Assembly: GCA_937958235.1 (NCBI GenBank)
Contig: CALFGG010000025.1
Coordinates: 1 to 5,786 of the forward strand
DNA from: an uncultured Candidatus Saccharibacteria bacterium
GTDB lineage: Bacteria > Patescibacteriota > Saccharimonadia > Saccharimonadales > Saccharimonadaceae
Length of the DNA stretch: 5,786 nt
Direction: 5' to 3'
The stretch's first letter is position 1. The number at the start of each line of letters is the position of its first letter. Position numbers and translations under genes: made by a program. Positions 4,952 through 5,786 of the stretch are shown here, one piece after another. Under the pieces are notes generated by a model. That model was not told where the DNA came from, searched no databases, and was given only the letters and a program-made list of their open reading frames with translations.

Positions 4952-5786
4952 TTAGAGCCAGAAATAACCTGGTATGCCTGGCTGGTCGACACGAGCGTAA
5001 GTCTTGTCACTTGGATTAGTGTTGCTGTAGGTGGTGCCGTTTTGACCAACAAGTTGGAAGGTATAGGCGAACATGTTATTGGAGTTTGTGACGGAGTTTG
5101 TGACGAAGTTATTGGAAACGCGGATGGTTTGGAGGGTGGCGGTGTGAGCAAACATTTCTTCCATGTTTTGAACGTTAGCAGTATTGAAACTGGAAAGGTC
5201 TAGGGAAACAAGATTTTTGACGTCTTCAAACATGTATGCCATATCTGTGACGTTAGATGTATTAAAGCTTGGTAGGCTGAAGCTGGTAAGGCCGTACATG
5301 TGACGGAACATGCTTTCCATTGAAGTGACACGGCTGGTGTCGAAGTTTGAGAGATTTAAGCTAGAGATATTTTGTTTATGGCGGAACATATGACTCATAT
5401 CTGTTACCTTGGAGGTGTCAAAGGTGGAAAGATTGAGTGAGGAAATATTTGACGGTCCGTCAAACATACCATACATAGTGGTGACGTTGCTGGTGTTAAA
5501 TTCTGAGAGGTCAATACCAGTAATGTAGTCAAGGTTGGTACTGTCTTGGAAGAACATACCATGCATACTGGTGACTCGACTGGTATCGATGCCACGCAGG
5601 TCAAGATAGATTTGGTGGCCACGATTTTGGTAGAGGTGGGAGAAGTAGAACATGTGGGTGGAGTCTGGGTTGGCGTAAACGTGTTCGGCTAGAGTCCACC
5701 AGAGCATGGCATTTTGTGCTGGGTCGTACCAAAGATAAATTGGCAACTCGGAGTCGGCGGAGGCAACATTGGCGGTGGCAAAGACC
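4952..5786 (-). CDS. Secreted BspA-like (DUF285) leucine-rich-repeat protein, 5' end outside window
   Basis: The frame is open from the window edge (5785) to a TAA at 4952-4954, 277 residues. The first visible residues, VFATANVASADSELPIY, look like the end of a signal peptide with a possible AxA cleavage site at ASA, so the true start lies upstream. A TTG at 5744-5746 falls after this and is unlikely to be the start. Next come about 50 residues with PIYLWYDP and YANPDSTHMFYF, then seven DUF285 repeats of the form FxTSxVTxMxxMFxxxxxLxSLxLS. The end, GTTYSN..DKTYARVD..GIPGYFWL, is the family's usual C-terminal cap. No LPXTG motif or membrane anchor follows. Proteins of this family (Bacteroides, Treponema, Mycoplasma, Lactobacillales, Saccharibacteria) are secreted or surface-exposed, some bind host matrix or other cells. 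Adhesion to a host bacterium is an attractive guess here, not shown. The gene runs convergent to the argS operon. Confidence 0.9.
   Translation of the reverse strand, partial: VFATANVASADSELPIYLWYDPAQNAMLWWTLAEHVYANPDSTHMFYFSHLYQNRGHQIYLDLRGIDTSRVTSMHGMFFQDSTNLDYITGIDLSEFNTSNVTTMYGMFDGPSNISSLNLSTFDTSKVTDMSHMFRHKQNISSLNLSNFDTSRVTSMESMFRHMYGLTSFSLPSFNTSNVTDMAYMFEDVKNLVSLDLSSFNTANVQNMEEMFAHTATLQTIRVSNNFVTNSVTNSNNMFAYTFQLVGQNGTTYSNTNPSDKTYARVDQPGIPGYFWL
5033..5590 (-). repeat. Seven DUF285 leucine-rich repeats (78-bp period)
   Basis: Within the BspA-like gene, repeats begin at IDTSRVTSM, FNTSNVTTM, FDTSKVTDM, FDTSRVTSM, FNTSNVTDM, FNTANVQNM and a degenerate NFVTNSVTNS. Repeats two to seven are each exactly 26 residues (78 bp); the first is 30 residues, with a four-residue insertion (about FFQDSTNLDYI). 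Invariant points are T3, V6, M9 and the MF at 12-13; the last unit loses M9 but keeps the MF, displaced by one position. Nucleotide identity between units is only moderate, so the array is old and not a recent expansion. Confidence 0.85.

Noticed and set aside
4934..5203. Plus-strand open frame starting beside the terminator, and the antisense-frame ORF 5404-5622
   Set aside because: They overlap the DUF285 repeats, whose pattern is unmistakable in the minus-strand frame 4952-5786.
5033..5590. Regular 78-bp spacing as a CRISPR-like array
   Set aside because: The units have no identical short repeats with unique spacers; the period is that of a protein repeat and is in frame throughout.
5744..5746. 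TTG as the start codon of the minus-strand BspA-like protein
   Set aside because: The frame stays open to the window edge, and the residues before this TTG (VFATANVASADSE) look like the end of a signal peptide, so the TTG is an internal leucine codon.
1..5786. A previously undescribed multi-gene system
   Set aside because: All genes but the zinc-ribbon protein match known families, most of them housekeeping; no cluster of unknown genes, reverse transcriptase, toxin pair or mobile element is visible.

Overview
This window looks like a compact, low-to-mid GC bacterial chromosome, read with the standard genetic code. The best guess is a Candidate Phyla Radiation bacterium of the Saccharibacteria (TM7) type. 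The guess rests on the combination of very tight gene spacing, a CTP synthase with a non-standard substrate loop and an Actinobacteria-like AHPELKSRP end, an oligoribonuclease (a family otherwise best known from Proteobacteria and Actinobacteria), a secreted BspA-like (DUF285) repeat protein, and -10-only promoters including one that seems to start a leaderless mRNA. It is an inference from family knowledge; no database search was made.

Layout. Bases 2-118 hold the last 38 codons of an ABC-transporter ATPase. A short promoter region follows, then a 74-residue zinc-ribbon protein with its own extended -10 promoter and a strong hairpin terminator (175-428). A 117-base gap carries that terminator, a second extended -10, a small hairpin followed by a T-rich run, and a good Shine-Dalgarno site ahead of pyrG (517-2148). 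A 64-base gap contains a third extended -10 placed exactly 7 bases from the argS ATG. argS (2213-4021), orn (4024-4554) and a YjbR/MmcQ-like gene (4555-4872) form a tight operon with gaps of 2 and 0 bases. A symmetrical hairpin at 4908-4932 separates this operon from a convergent minus-strand gene (4952 to beyond 5786) for a secreted BspA-like leucine-rich-repeat protein; its start lies outside the window.

Function. The centre is housekeeping: CTP supply (PyrG), arginine charging of tRNA (ArgS) and the last step of RNA turnover (Orn). These suit a reduced genome that salvages nucleotides. The flanks face the cell envelope: an ABC transporter of the MacB/LolD type on the left and a repeat surface protein on the right. 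I see no defence system, mobile element, CRISPR array, tRNA or rRNA, and nothing that amounts to a new multi-gene system. The points most worth a second look are regulatory: the leaderless argS promoter, a possible attenuator before pyrG, and a shared -10-only promoter design.
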